Below, piece by piece: positions 1-6,498 of a stretch of DNA of 21,759 nt. This stretch comes from a virus. Both the position numbers and the translations under genes were made by a program. Every line of letters starts with the position of its first letter. Position 1 is the stretch's first letter. Under the pieces are notes generated by a model. It saw only the letters and a list, made by a program, of their open reading frames with translations. It made no database searches and was not told where the DNA came from. The stretch is from the IMG/VR virus record IMGVR_UViG_3300025712_000424, positions 1-21,759 of that record; one strand, written 5' to 3'.

Positions 1-1062
1 AGATAAAGCATAACTCCCGAGAGTCAAAGAAGCAACCAAAGGTATTTGAACAACCAGAGGACTTCGATATACTATCAATACCAACAATAGACCAAGCACC
101 AGACTGGAAATTATTTCTGCGAGCAGTACTAGCGATGGACGACTAATTACAGTCCCATCTAGCATTGTTTGTAATATGTTTGCTTGAATCTCGTGAGGGA
201 GTTTTGCTCCATATGGAGTATTCACTTGAGGTACGATGCCTTCTGCGGATACACCCATGATCACTGCTTTGCCTGATAGATCGGGCAGGGTATCTTTACC
301 CAATTCATAACTGTCAAAGTGATACTTGTAATCTATGTACACTCTTCCATTGCTGTCTGTTATGATCTTATCGTAAGGTGGTATTCTGAATGCTTCTATT
401 CCTAATTCATTTACAAAGACCTGATAAGAGGGTTCTCCTGTGAGGTTTCTTAACATCTCTAAAGCAAAAGAAGGATAGATCTTATCGTTTACATTAATTG
501 ATACAGGAACTTGTCTTACTTTACCATCTACATCATTGGGTGCCACAGCAACACCTACACCAAAGGCATTGTCTTCGAATATTTCTAGATTGGTGACTAT
601 CCCTGGATAGTTATAAAGATAAGGTAGAGCATCTCCACCTATGGTACCTGTTCCTACATGAGGTGCCTTACTATCTAAACCTTTGATTGAAGGCATTTGT
701 GATAGAACAACCCCACCATAAGGAAAGACTGATGATAAGAACTCATCATCGGTTGGGTTTGATGGATTTGCGAAAGTCGTATTGATTCCTAGTACAAAAC
801 CACCAGAATTAAATGTCTCAATTACATAGTTTCCGAGAACACTTCTATTAATAGGATAACCTGTATTTTGTAATGTGGTTTCACCTATCTCTAGTAGAAC
901 TATCTGATCACTATGCACTGGTTCAGTTGACATTATGTAATCAAACCAATTGAGTCGCAAAGTTTCTACTGGGACTGGATCAGATACTCTTAAAGCAGTC
1001 AATCCACCCAAAACTAATAAGCACATCCACCAAGATGTTAAAATCTTAGCAAATTTGTTCAT
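1..1062 (-). CDS. CHASE2-domain membrane protein (C-terminus outside the window)
   Basis: Open from ATG at 1062 to the window edge, 354 codons without a stop. An N-terminal hydrophobic segment (about residues 7-24) is followed by a long extracytoplasmic-type region (about 30-310) that reads as a CHASE2 sensor domain: an early LRLNWFDY stretch, a central IGGDALPYLYNY block and a late KAVIMGVSAEGI strand before another hydrophobic segment (about 315-335). In the family, CHASE2 is a periplasmic ligand-sensing domain, usually followed by transmembrane helices and a cyclase, kinase or phosphatase; any output domain here is beyond base 1. Bacterial CHASE2 genes often neighbour FecR-domain genes, as here. 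There is no Shine-Dalgarno, and a late-promoter-like AATAAATA ends five bases before the ATG. Domain call fairly sure; ligand and output unknown. Confidence 0.8.
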   Translation of the reverse strand, partial: MNKFAKILTSWWMCLLVLGGLTALRVSDPVPVETLRLNWFDYIMSTEPVHSDQIVLLEIGETTLQNTGYPINRSVLGNYVIETFNSGGFVLGINTTFANPSNPTDDEFLSSVFPYGGVVLSQMPSIKGLDSKAPHVGTGTIGGDALPYLYNYPGIVTNLEIFEDNAFGVGVAVAPNDVDGKVRQVPVSINVNDKIYPSFALEMLRNLTGEPSYQVFVNELGIEAFRIPPYDKIITDSNGRVYIDYKYHFDSYELGKDTLPDLSGKAVIMGVSAEGIVPQVNTPYGAKLPHEIQANILQTMLDGTVISRPSLVLLAEIISSLVLGLLLVLIVYRSPLVVQIPLVASLTLGSYALS

Positions 1063-1067
1063 AAGGT

Positions 1068-1075
1068 TATTTATT
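1068..1075 (-). promoter_or_regulatory. T4-late-like promoter AATAAATA in front of the CHASE2 gene
   Basis: AATAAATA on the minus strand matches 7 of 8 bases of the T4 late promoter TATAAATA. It is separated from the ATG at 1062 by five bases (ACCTT), the same spacing as the exact late promoter at 7287-7294. Transcription would start at or next to the start codon, giving a leaderless message. In an AT-rich genome one such match could be chance; the matched spacing is the argument for it. Confidence 0.4.
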
Positions 1076-1103
1076 AGATTCTAAAATTGACTATATACTT
1101 ATA

Positions 1104-1140
1104 TTACGATTCTGAAACTTTTAAGTTACGAATCTGAAAC
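1104..1140. repeat. Tandem 15-base direct repeat in the spacer upstream of the CHASE2 gene
   Basis: TTACGATTCTGAAAC (1104-1118) and TTACGAATCTGAAAC (1126-1140) differ at one base and lie 22 bases apart start to start, about two helical turns. A weaker relative, TACGAATATACAAAC, begins near 1153. The repeats occupy the only non-coding stretch of the left part of the window (1063-1217) and could be an operator for the CHASE2 gene. No known binding site was recognised. Confidence 0.45.
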
Positions 1141-1217
1141 GAATTATGATACTACGAATATACAAACGATTTGACAAATTAATGAAAGTCTCCAGAATAC
1201 AAAAAGTCTGGAAAATC

Positions 1218-1700
1218 TCACTCAAATAATTTATACTTAAACTCTAGTGACACTTCATGCCTTTCTGTATTGAAAAGGTATTCATTGTGCACGACTACAC
1301 TCCATTGCATCGTATTAATGAATCTAAGGTACTTGATTCTAAACTCATCATCCATGTAATCTATAGAATTTTTTATATACCAACCTGCAAAAATCTTCGT
1401 TAAGAGTACTCTCTGTCGATCAGGATTAGTTTTAAATAGAGGATTGCCCTCTTTGAGATTACAAGTAAACTCTTCAATGCATTTCTTTAATCTTTTGGTT
1501 TGATGATGATCTATTGCGGATGCAATAAGATATTTCTTATATAGTCTCTTACTTGTTCTGGACCATGAGGTCTGATCAACTCTATAGTTGTCTATATAAT
1601 TTTTCTTCACAGGCAAAGGCAAAGAGATTAATATCTCCTCAACCTGTGCGTGTAAAAAGAGTGGCAATGCTAGAACTAAGGTAAACAAAGTTCTAGTCAT
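1218..1700 (-). CDS. Secreted protein of unknown function in the curli-like cluster
   Basis: 160 residues. A clear signal peptide (MTRTLFTLVLALPLFLHAQ, cleavage near residue 18) predicts export to the periplasm. The mature part is basic, rich in Tyr and Lys, with two cysteines (about C74 and C80), and has no motif I recognise. Its ATG overlaps the TAG that ends the -1 reading frame at 1693-1854 (ATGACTAG), so translation is probably coupled to that frame rather than to the zero-frame lipoprotein stop 145 bases upstream. Position between the lipoprotein and the CHASE2 gene suggests a periplasmic accessory of the curli-like system, which is inference. Confidence 0.75.
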   Translation of the reverse strand: MTRTLFTLVLALPLFLHAQVEEILISLPLPVKKNYIDNYRVDQTSWSRTSKRLYKKYLIASAIDHHQTKRLKKCIEEFTCNLKEGNPLFKTNPDRQRVLLTKIFAGWYIKNSIDYMDDEFRIKYLRFINTMQWSVVVHNEYLFNTERHEVSLEFKYKLFE

Positions 1701-1854
1701 CGCAATACTCTGGGTTGTTAGAACAATAGAATTTAACTGCGTTCAGCATAAACATCATTTCGTCTTGCGTTAAATCTCCATCACCCTTGACATTCCTAGC
1801 ATCCTTTTTAGGGGATGCAGGAGTTTGTCTTTGGGGTGGAGTTCTTACTTTCCC
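1693..1854 (-). CDS. -1 frame extension of the lipoprotein gene, EF-hand/dockerin-like
   Basis: After the heptamer GGGAAAG (1854-1848) the -1 frame is open for 51 codons, from GTA at 1848 to TAG at 1693-1695. It cannot be a separate full gene: the frame is closed upstream by TAA and has no ATG, GTG or TTG until ATG-ATG about 22 codons before its end. The sequence looks coding. It has a Pro/Lys linker, then a 12-residue calcium-loop pattern NVKGDGDLTQDE (D5, G6, hydrophobic 8, E12) as in EF-hands and dockerins, a short helix and a CSNNPEYC tail with two cysteines. Its stop overlaps the next gene's ATG. Joined by frameshift, the product would be a 145-residue lipoprotein with a Ca-binding tail. 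A single-base assembly error would give the same picture. Confidence 0.65.
   Translation of the reverse strand, partial: GKVRTPPQRQTPASPKKDARNVKGDGDLTQDEMMFMLNAVKFYCSNNPEYCDD
1795..1821 (-). other. Hairpin downstream of the slippery site
   Basis: On the minus strand CCTGCATCC pairs with GGATGC-T-AGG: nine base pairs with one bulged T around an eight-base loop (CCTAAAAA). It begins 26 bases after the heptamer, further than the usual 5-9 base spacing of a frameshift stimulator, so a role in frameshifting is possible but not strongly supported. There is no T-tract, so it is not an intrinsic terminator. Confidence 0.4.
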
Positions 1855-2129
1855 TCTTTGGATTCTGGTTTAGACTGTAGTTCGTCTGTCTGTTTGTCGA
1901 CTTCCTCAACTACTGTTTCGACTACACCACCAACTGCTGTTGATGCTGTGGAAACGATGCTTGCTGCATCTTCTAATACTGCTTGTCCAACACCACCGAC
2001 AGTGCCGACAGTCGCATCGATAACACCTGTAGAAAGTTCTTTACCACCTTCTATAACTGCACCAACTGATGCGCATGATTGAACAAATAGTCCAAGAATC
2101 AATATGCTTATTGTATACAATTTAAACAT
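1845..2129 (-). CDS. Small lipoprotein of the curli-like cluster (zero-frame product)
   Basis: 94 residues. The start is set by AAAAGGAG five bases before the ATG at 2129; an upstream in-frame ATG at 2153 would run through this Shine-Dalgarno. The signal sequence MFKLYTISILILGLFVQSC ends in a lipobox (VQS|C19), so the mature protein should be lipid-anchored. The rest is a small-residue, glycine-zipper-like segment (GAVIEGG, TVGGVG, TAVGGV) and a charged tail ending SKPESKEGK. The final codons contain the slippery heptamer G GGA AAG just before TAA, so a fraction of ribosomes may read on into an EF-hand-like extension. No homology recognised; not an obvious CsgE or CsgC. Confidence 0.75.
   Translation of the reverse strand: MFKLYTISILILGLFVQSCASVGAVIEGGKELSTGVIDATVGTVGGVGQAVLEDAASIVSTASTAVGGVVETVVEEVDKQTDELQSKPESKEGK
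1848..1854 (-). promoter_or_regulatory. Candidate -1 programmed frameshift site GGGAAAG
   Basis: The zero frame reads GAG GGA AAG TAA, so the heptamer is G GGA AAG, the X XXY YYZ form. GGGAAAG is the slippery sequence known from the lambda tail assembly chaperone G/GT. Slippage gives GGG AAA GTA and enters a frame that is open to the next gene's start codon. Seen: heptamer, phase, adjacent stop and open -1 frame. Inferred: that slippage happens in vivo. Confidence 0.65.
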
Positions 2130-2142
2130 AATATCTCCTTTT

Positions 2143-2190
2143 GAGTTTTTCAACTCTAGTTAACTCGTAATGTGCTCTCTAAGAGAGTAC
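2143..2190 (-). other. Two small hairpins between curlin-like 2 and the lipoprotein gene
   Basis: In the 90-base spacer the minus strand can form GAGTT-GAAA-AACTC (2156-2143, GNRA-type tetraloop), sitting just upstream of the lipoprotein's AAAAGGAG. It can also form GTACTCTC-TTA-GAGAGCAC (2190-2172, one mismatch). Neither is followed by a T-run on the minus strand, so they are not terminators. They could tune translation or protect mRNA ends after the structural-subunit gene. Confidence 0.35.
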
Positions 2191-2219
2191 AATACTCCTT
2201 TTTCCTCTTTCCTATGTAT

Positions 2220-3014
2220 TTAGTTGCCTTGTGTCACTGATATCGAACATCCACCAACTGTTTGACAATCTTGCGTAAGAGAATAAGTTTGTGCTGTGGA
2301 TCCTTGTTGAAGCATGTATAAGTCTGTATCATATGTTCCATTTATTGTAACTGTGGCAGTATGTGTCGCACTTCCCTGTTGTATCATATCAACATCATTG
2401 TAACTATTATTGATTGTTAAACTGAGTGTTTTGTCTTGGTTGCTTTCTTGTCTTGTGTACACATCGTTATAATCACCATAGATATAGGTGATGTTTGAAT
2501 GTTCGTGTCCTGAGTTATTTGCTCGTTGACTTCCCAAAAACTTATTGTTAGAACCATGAATATCTAATCGTGTAAAATGCCCACCATATTCATAATCATC
2601 AATTGCTAACAATGTGCCTGAACTTGTTACATGATATCCTTGATAGAAGTCTACATCATTACTATTGCCTGCGATATGAAATTCAAATCTATCACTCCCA
2701 CAGGATGATCCTTGATTACATGTTTGTACAATTTTTAGATTATTGTAATCGCCATCTAAATCTCCACCCCAACTTAAACCTGAACCCCATAATGTAGTGT
2801 AACCAACATATGCACTATTGCCTTGTTGTGTTATGTCAACTACATTATTGGCACCACCCACACTAAAATCTACTTTGCTGTTGTATCCTGTTTGGTTTAT
2901 GGTGAGATCAAAGTTGTTACCCACTTGATTCATATAGATTTCATTATCTTGTGCTATTAGTAATGAAGCATAAGATGCTAAAATCATCCAACCAATAATA
3001 AGCAATTTGTCCAT
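2220..3014 (-). CDS. Curlin-like amyloid subunit 2 (CsgA/CsgB family)
   Basis: 264 residues with a signal peptide ending near residue 21 (SLLIAQ|DN). The mature protein is built of degenerate curlin repeats, the N-x5-Q-x-G-x-x-N pattern: IYMNQVGNNFDL, LTINQTGYNSKV, VDITQQGNSAYV, VDMIQQGSATHT, YMLQQGSTAQ. It is Asn/Gln/Gly/Ser rich and nearly free of Lys and Pro. The first two repeats closely match those of curlin-like 1 (4110-4829), so the two are paralogues. Unlike E. coli CsgA it has cysteine-bracketed loops (CNQGSSC, CQTVGGC). The start overlaps the FecR stop (TAATG) behind AGGAAGG. It should be exported by the CsgG/CsgF pair upstream. Whether it forms fibres on the host, or is a virion or lysis component, cannot be told from sequence. 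Confidence 0.82.
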   Translation of the reverse strand: MDKLLIIGWMILASYASLLIAQDNEIYMNQVGNNFDLTINQTGYNSKVDFSVGGANNVVDITQQGNSAYVGYTTLWGSGLSWGGDLDGDYNNLKIVQTCNQGSSCGSDRFEFHIAGNSNDVDFYQGYHVTSSGTLLAIDDYEYGGHFTRLDIHGSNNKFLGSQRANNSGHEHSNITYIYGDYNDVYTRQESNQDKTLSLTINNSYNDVDMIQQGSATHTATVTINGTYDTDLYMLQQGSTAQTYSLTQDCQTVGGCSISVTQGN

Positions 3015-4150
3015 TATCCTTCCTGTTTTATAATTATGTTAATAGAACCACCTTCGTTCACTGTAATCTCACTGGTAGCACCTGAGTTGTTGGTGGCATT
3101 GATAGTAGCATTTGCTTCCATACTCATTTTTATCGATAACACACCACCAGCATCTCTAAAGAATGTCACTGTACCTGAACCCTGATCGATAAAAGTATTG
3201 AAGTTGGTGACTTTGTCAAATCCTGGAGCAATTGTCCCTTTGATAAAAGAACCATCTCCCGATTTGTTTTGAGAGCCACCACCTTTCTGTCTTTGTATTT
3301 CAATATTTTCTAATACTTCTAATACATCTTGAAGTAAATCAACATCAAGTAAGTCAATATCTAATTCAGTAAACTCTAAACTGTCTTCTGTTAATTCTGG
3401 ATCTTCTTCTAATAAGTTTTCTTCTAGTAGATCTATATCTAATATTCCACCATCTGAAGAATCACTCGAAGACATCTCTTCTTGCTGTTTTGCTATTTCT
3501 TTTGGTGGCGAAACTATAAACATGTTATCAATTAGATTCATGTCTATATCTAAAGTTGTTGGTGGAGTTGGACTCGTTTCTATATTCGGAGTCATTGTTG
3601 CTTGATATGCCTCGTTAAGAGTCACACTACCACCAGCAGTCGTCACCAATATCTCACCAGATGCGTTTCCGTTTTCATCTGGTAATAGTATGATGAGAGA
3701 TCTTCCTATCTCATCTACTGTTGTTGTAAAGTCTGTTCCCCTAATTGCTATATTTGCAGATGGGGTAGTAATATTTATATTTTGTTTGGGCACCAACCCA
3801 ATCTTTCCTGTAGCAAATCTTGCTGTGCCTGATGCGAATCGCATAGACATTTTGCTTTTACTAGGATTTGGATCGTAGACAACTTCGTCTATGATCACTT
3901 TGCTGTGTTCTGTAAGTTTAAGAGTGGTATCGTCTATGAAGGTAACTTCTAATCTACCCTTCCCTGTACGCACATCATCATTGGAGAGTATATCAAATTC
4001 CAACTCTGGATCATATTGCTCTGCTGTTCGCAAAACCTTAGATCCAGAGCCAGACATGTCTGTAATATCCCCAATCGGTGAGGCATACGCACTCCCAACT
4101 AGCAGTGTGCTAGTCAGCAGTATCTTGTTGAGTGATTGCAATAACTGCAT
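3014..4150 (-). CDS. FecR-domain periplasmic protein
   Basis: 378 residues. A signal peptide (cleavage near GSAYA|S24) is followed by a FecR domain at about residues 55-145, with DDVRTGKGRLEVTF, SGTARFATG and the family's typical TPSANIAIRGTDF. FecR domains are best known from periplasmic regulators of TonB systems and are also found alone beside CHASE2 genes. Residues 233-285 form an acidic LDIDLL-type repeat region (LDIDLLEENLLEED, ELDIDLLDVDLL), which may bind calcium or act as a spacer. The C-terminal 80 residues are Gly/Asn/Ser rich and beta-like. It sits between the two curlin-like genes with overlaps at both ends (41 bases upstream, TAATG downstream), so it is part of the same system, perhaps a scaffold. 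There is no clear Shine-Dalgarno at the ATG, consistent with coupling. Confidence 0.85.
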   Translation of the reverse strand: MQLLQSLNKILLTSTLLVGSAYASPIGDITDMSGSGSKVLRTAEQYDPELEFDILSNDDVRTGKGRLEVTFIDDTTLKLTEHSKVIIDEVVYDPNPSKSKMSMRFASGTARFATGKIGLVPKQNINITTPSANIAIRGTDFTTTVDEIGRSLIILLPDENGNASGEILVTTAGGSVTLNEAYQATMTPNIETSPTPPTTLDIDMNLIDNMFIVSPPKEIAKQQEEMSSSDSSDGGILDIDLLEENLLEEDPELTEDSLEFTELDIDLLDVDLLQDVLEVLENIEIQRQKGGGSQNKSGDGSFIKGTIAPGFDKVTNFNTFIDQGSGTVTFFRDAGGVLSIKMSMEANATINATNNSGATSEITVNEGGSINIIIKQEG

Positions 4151-4829
4151 TATCTGATGTCACGTCTAAATCAATGTGCCCATAACAAGAAGTAACTCCT
4201 GTTGGACATGTCCCTGATTTTTGTATAATATCTAAATCACCACTGCCACCATCAAAGTCAACTGTTTGATATTGATAAGCACCATCTGTTTGACTTGACA
4301 CGATGTCATTATCTGAACCATCAACTTCCCAATCCCATGTAGCATCGTCAACTTCTACATCTATATCAAATGTATTAGTAGATCCTGTTAAGATTAGGTC
4401 AAAATCAAATCTTTCTGCTGAGGTCACATAACCCCAGTCTAAGTCCCAAGTGTTTGAATCTCCTGTAGCACTCAGATCAAAATCTGAACTGTCTGTACTT
4501 CCAAGATATCCTATATTCCAGTCTAAAACATTTGAGTCACCAGTGAACAAAGTTGTGAAACTTGAACTATCTGATTTAAGTGGACCATAAAGAATATTAC
4601 TATTACCTATTTGGTCTATATCAATATTTAAACTAGAACCTGTTATAACCATATCGGCAGCAGTTGAACTAAAGTCATTGCCTCCGATTTTATTCCCATA
4701 ACCTGTTTGTTGAATGTTCAGGTTAAGAGTATCACCAACTTGCTCTATGAAGATTTGGTTGTCAGATGTACTTTGCGCATAAGTTCCTACTGACACGAGT
4801 AGTATTACTAAAGATGTTAAAAATTTCAC
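4110..4829 (-). CDS. Curlin-like amyloid subunit 1 (CsgA/CsgB family)
   Basis: 239 residues. It starts at GTG, not ATG: GTGA overlaps the CsgG stop and AGGAG lies seven bases upstream. The signal peptide ends near GTYAQ (residue 19). Curlin-type repeats are clear at the N-terminus (IFIEQVGDTLNL, LNIQQTGYGNKI, IDIDQIGNSNIL) and degenerate into Asp/Ser/Thr/Trp-rich strands such as SNTWDLDWGY and TNTFDIDVEV. The C-terminus carries a CPTGVTSC loop and ends VIAITQQDTAD. It is very acidic, with many aspartates, compared with E. coli curlins. The N-terminal 25 mature residues match curlin-like 2. One of the two may act as nucleator and the other as main subunit, but sequence alone does not say which. 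Confidence 0.8.
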   Translation of the reverse strand: MKFLTSLVILLVSVGTYAQSTSDNQIFIEQVGDTLNLNIQQTGYGNKIGGNDFSSTAADMVITGSSLNIDIDQIGNSNILYGPLKSDSSSFTTLFTGDSNVLDWNIGYLGSTDSSDFDLSATGDSNTWDLDWGYVTSAERFDFDLILTGSTNTFDIDVEVDDATWDWEVDGSDNDIVSSQTDGAYQYQTVDFDGGSGDLDIIQKSGTCPTGVTSCYGHIDLDVTSDNAVIAITQQDTAD

Positions 4830-5731
4830 CTTTTTTCTCCTGTTTCGTTATCGGCATCCACTTGAGGGAGTCTCCTCCAATAACCTCGTTCTTCCCCTTG
4901 TAATATAATACTAAAGACTGCCTCCTCAATGGCAGTTCGTACAGCATAGGTCACACTCTCATTCTCAGAGATTCCATCTTCTATTTCGACTAATTTAGTG
5001 TCGGTATCTACGAATCGAAAAACATCGAATCCTTGAGCAACACTTAAAACAGTTTTGTATGACTGGACATTCATAAGAACTTCTCCAGTTGACACACTAA
5101 CTGCTCGCAGAGATATTATAACTGCATCTCTACGATATTGTTGGCTGGCACCGACACCTAAGTATCTGGCACCATTACCACCTGTTTCTATGTTCGTATC
5201 ATATCCGATGATTCCTCCCTCGAATATCATACCAGCAAATAACATTGGTTGAATGACTTCTTTATCATCATTCATATCTAAGTAAGTTTGGCGAGTTGAT
5301 TTAACAATCTGTCTTTCTCTTACTAAGTGATCTAATCCTGTTCTTTCTACAACTCTAAACCATTTGCCATCACCTGCTGCTTTGAGTGCATCAATCAATA
5401 AAGATTCTGCACCTTGTGTCACAGCAGTTGAAAAGTCAGCAATGTTTTGTTTAGACTTTCTTTGCCCTGTTAGATCATTAAACTTATAAACTGCGACCAC
5501 TGGTTGCTGATAGGGTGGTCTTAATAGTTTTAATTTTTTATGTGTAGGCAACTCAACATTTGTTGGACCTTCTACACAAGGGATAAATTGCTCATAGGTA
5601 GAACCATAGATATCTTTCACTTGGAACTTACCATCTGCCTCTACGCAATCTAATACTCTAGGATTGGGCATTGATGCACAACCTGATAGAATAAGAATAA
5701 CTGCTAGGAGGACTTTAACCACCGATGCCAC
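4826..5731 (-). CDS. csgG: CsgG-like outer-membrane curli secretion channel
   Basis: 301 residues. Lipoprotein signal with lipobox LSG|C18, then a longer N-terminal region than E. coli CsgG (277 aa), then the CsgG domain from about residue 77: PVVAVYKFNDLTGQ, the FSTAVTQGAE helix, WFRVVERTGLDHLVRERQI, the membrane-strand region EGGIIGYDTN, GGNGARYLGVG, and VSTGEVLMNVQSYKT. CsgG forms a nonameric outer-membrane pore for curlin subunits. In the constriction loop the E. coli Phe56 is kept (DFSTAV), Asn55 is Asp, and Tyr51 appears absent, so the pore lining differs. GTG start at 5731 overlaps the CsgF stop; AGGA lies seven bases upstream. A second GTG at 5722 with AGGTGG is an alternative. No CsgE is visible. 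Confidence 0.93.
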   Translation of the reverse strand: MASVVKVLLAVILILSGCASMPNPRVLDCVEADGKFQVKDIYGSTYEQFIPCVEGPTNVELPTHKKLKLLRPPYQQPVVAVYKFNDLTGQRKSKQNIADFSTAVTQGAESLLIDALKAAGDGKWFRVVERTGLDHLVRERQIVKSTRQTYLDMNDDKEVIQPMLFAGMIFEGGIIGYDTNIETGGNGARYLGVGASQQYRRDAVIISLRAVSVSTGEVLMNVQSYKTVLSVAQGFDVFRFVDTDTKLVEIEDGISENESVTYAVRTAIEEAVFSIILQGEERGYWRRLPQVDADNETGEKR

Positions 5732-6227
5732 CTATAGTTCCTGCACCCACTGGTATAGTAATTGTAGTGGTAGATCCTTCAGAATCGACGATAGTCAATA
5801 TGATAACTTCATCTCCTGCTACACATCCTGTCATGTCACCCATACAGATTCCTGTTTCATATGTGACAGTGTTGCCTTCTATAAGGAATGTACCAAAAGT
5901 AGACCCCTCTCCACTAAAGAGTGCCTCTACTAAGTCTTTACTGATTTGTGAGTAGATTCTAGATTCTAAGTTTCTCATAAACTTAGCAAGAGTTGAATTT
6001 TCCGCATCTCTTTCTGCTTGTCTTATCGCAGCATCTATATCTTCTTGTATCTTATCTCTTCTTGCTTTCTCTTGGTTATCAATCGTTAGATAATGTGAAG
6101 ATGTACCAACTCCACTAAATGATGGATTTTTAAATTGTTGTACTAATTGATCTGCTGTGAGTCCTACCATAAAGAATGGTATTACTAGAGCAATCAGTTT
6201 ATTTACTAGATTTATTTTTCGATGCAT
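5715..6227 (-). CDS. csgF: CsgF-like curli assembly factor
   Basis: 170 residues from ATG at 6227, chosen because GAAGGA lies seven bases upstream and a signal peptide follows directly (IALVIPFFMVGLTA). The mature N-terminus DQLVQQFKNPSFSG matches the CsgF signature (F-x-NP-x-F-G) that inserts into the CsgG pore. The second half also aligns: SRIYSQISKDLVEAL with the E. coli SQILGGLL region, and EVIILTIVDSEGSTTTITIPV with its final strands. It is longer than E. coli CsgF (138 aa): a charged helix (about 52-90), a CMGDMTGC loop and a Gly-rich tail. In the family, CsgF couples secretion to nucleation at the cell surface. Its start overlaps the preceding membrane-protein gene by 29 bases and its end overlaps csgG by 17. 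Confidence 0.85.
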   Translation of the reverse strand: MHRKINLVNKLIALVIPFFMVGLTADQLVQQFKNPSFSGVGTSSHYLTIDNQEKARRDKIQEDIDAAIRQAERDAENSTLAKFMRNLESRIYSQISKDLVEALFSGEGSTFGTFLIEGNTVTYETGICMGDMTGCVAGDEVIILTIVDSEGSTTTITIPVGAGTIGGIGG

Positions 6228-6498
6228 TCTGTTTTCCTTCTTCGAGTATTTTTTGTCTTTCACGATATTCAAGTACAACATTGACTTTTTGTTGTAATCG
6301 TATCAGATCTTGATCAAGCATTCTTGTTTGATCTATCACTCGAATTAGTGCAAAGTGCATCTTTTCGATTTGGGGTTCTATCTCTTCCGAGATAAAATTC
6401 CACACAAAGTATACAAAGTATCCCAAACCTGCCATCATGACAGCAGGGAAACCATATTGACCTATAAGGTCAACGAGTAATGAAGTTTGTTCTTCCAT
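6199..6498 (-). CDS. Small membrane protein with coiled coil, holin-like (second copy)
   Basis: 99 residues. One transmembrane helix (about 12-38: IGQYGFPAVMMAGLGYF and on) is followed by a long charged amphipathic helix (about 40-85) and a Lys/Asn-rich tail. Size and order resemble BhlA/UviB-type phage holin-like proteins. It shares its N-terminal plan with the product of 6663-6959 (L-x-x-x-G-x-x-G-x-P, then a Gly-Phe membrane helix), suggesting a duplicated pair. Its ATG directly follows the TAA of the 54-codon gene. Holin function is inference; no endolysin gene is in the window. Confidence 0.65.
   Translation of the reverse strand: MEEQTSLLVDLIGQYGFPAVMMAGLGYFVYFVWNFISEEIEPQIEKMHFALIRVIDQTRMLDQDLIRLQQKVNVVLEYRERQKILEEGKQNASKNKSSK

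Noticed and set aside
1191-1212. Hairpin TCCAGA...TCTGGA after the secreted-protein gene as a terminator
   Set aside because: Only six pairs, ten-base loop, and no T-tract on the minus strand.
1825-2082. Plus-strand open frames (for example 1825-2082, 6685-7065, 7378-7944)
   Set aside because: All lie antisense to well-supported minus-strand genes, lack domains and ribosome sites, and their composition mirrors the opposite strand.
2191-2219. AAAAAGGAGTATT before GTA near 2190-2203 as a start site of a further small gene
   Set aside because: No start codon follows at a workable distance and the frame stops at once; at most a relic.
3772-3779. Exact TATAAATA late-promoter match on the minus strand
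   Set aside because: It lies inside the FecR-domain coding sequence, not near a start codon; expected by chance in AT-rich DNA.
1-6227. Curli-like cluster as a bacterial chromosome segment
   Set aside because: Same strand, same gene packing and T4 late promoter context as the phage genes, with no break in the sequence; gene order is not that of bacterial csg operons.
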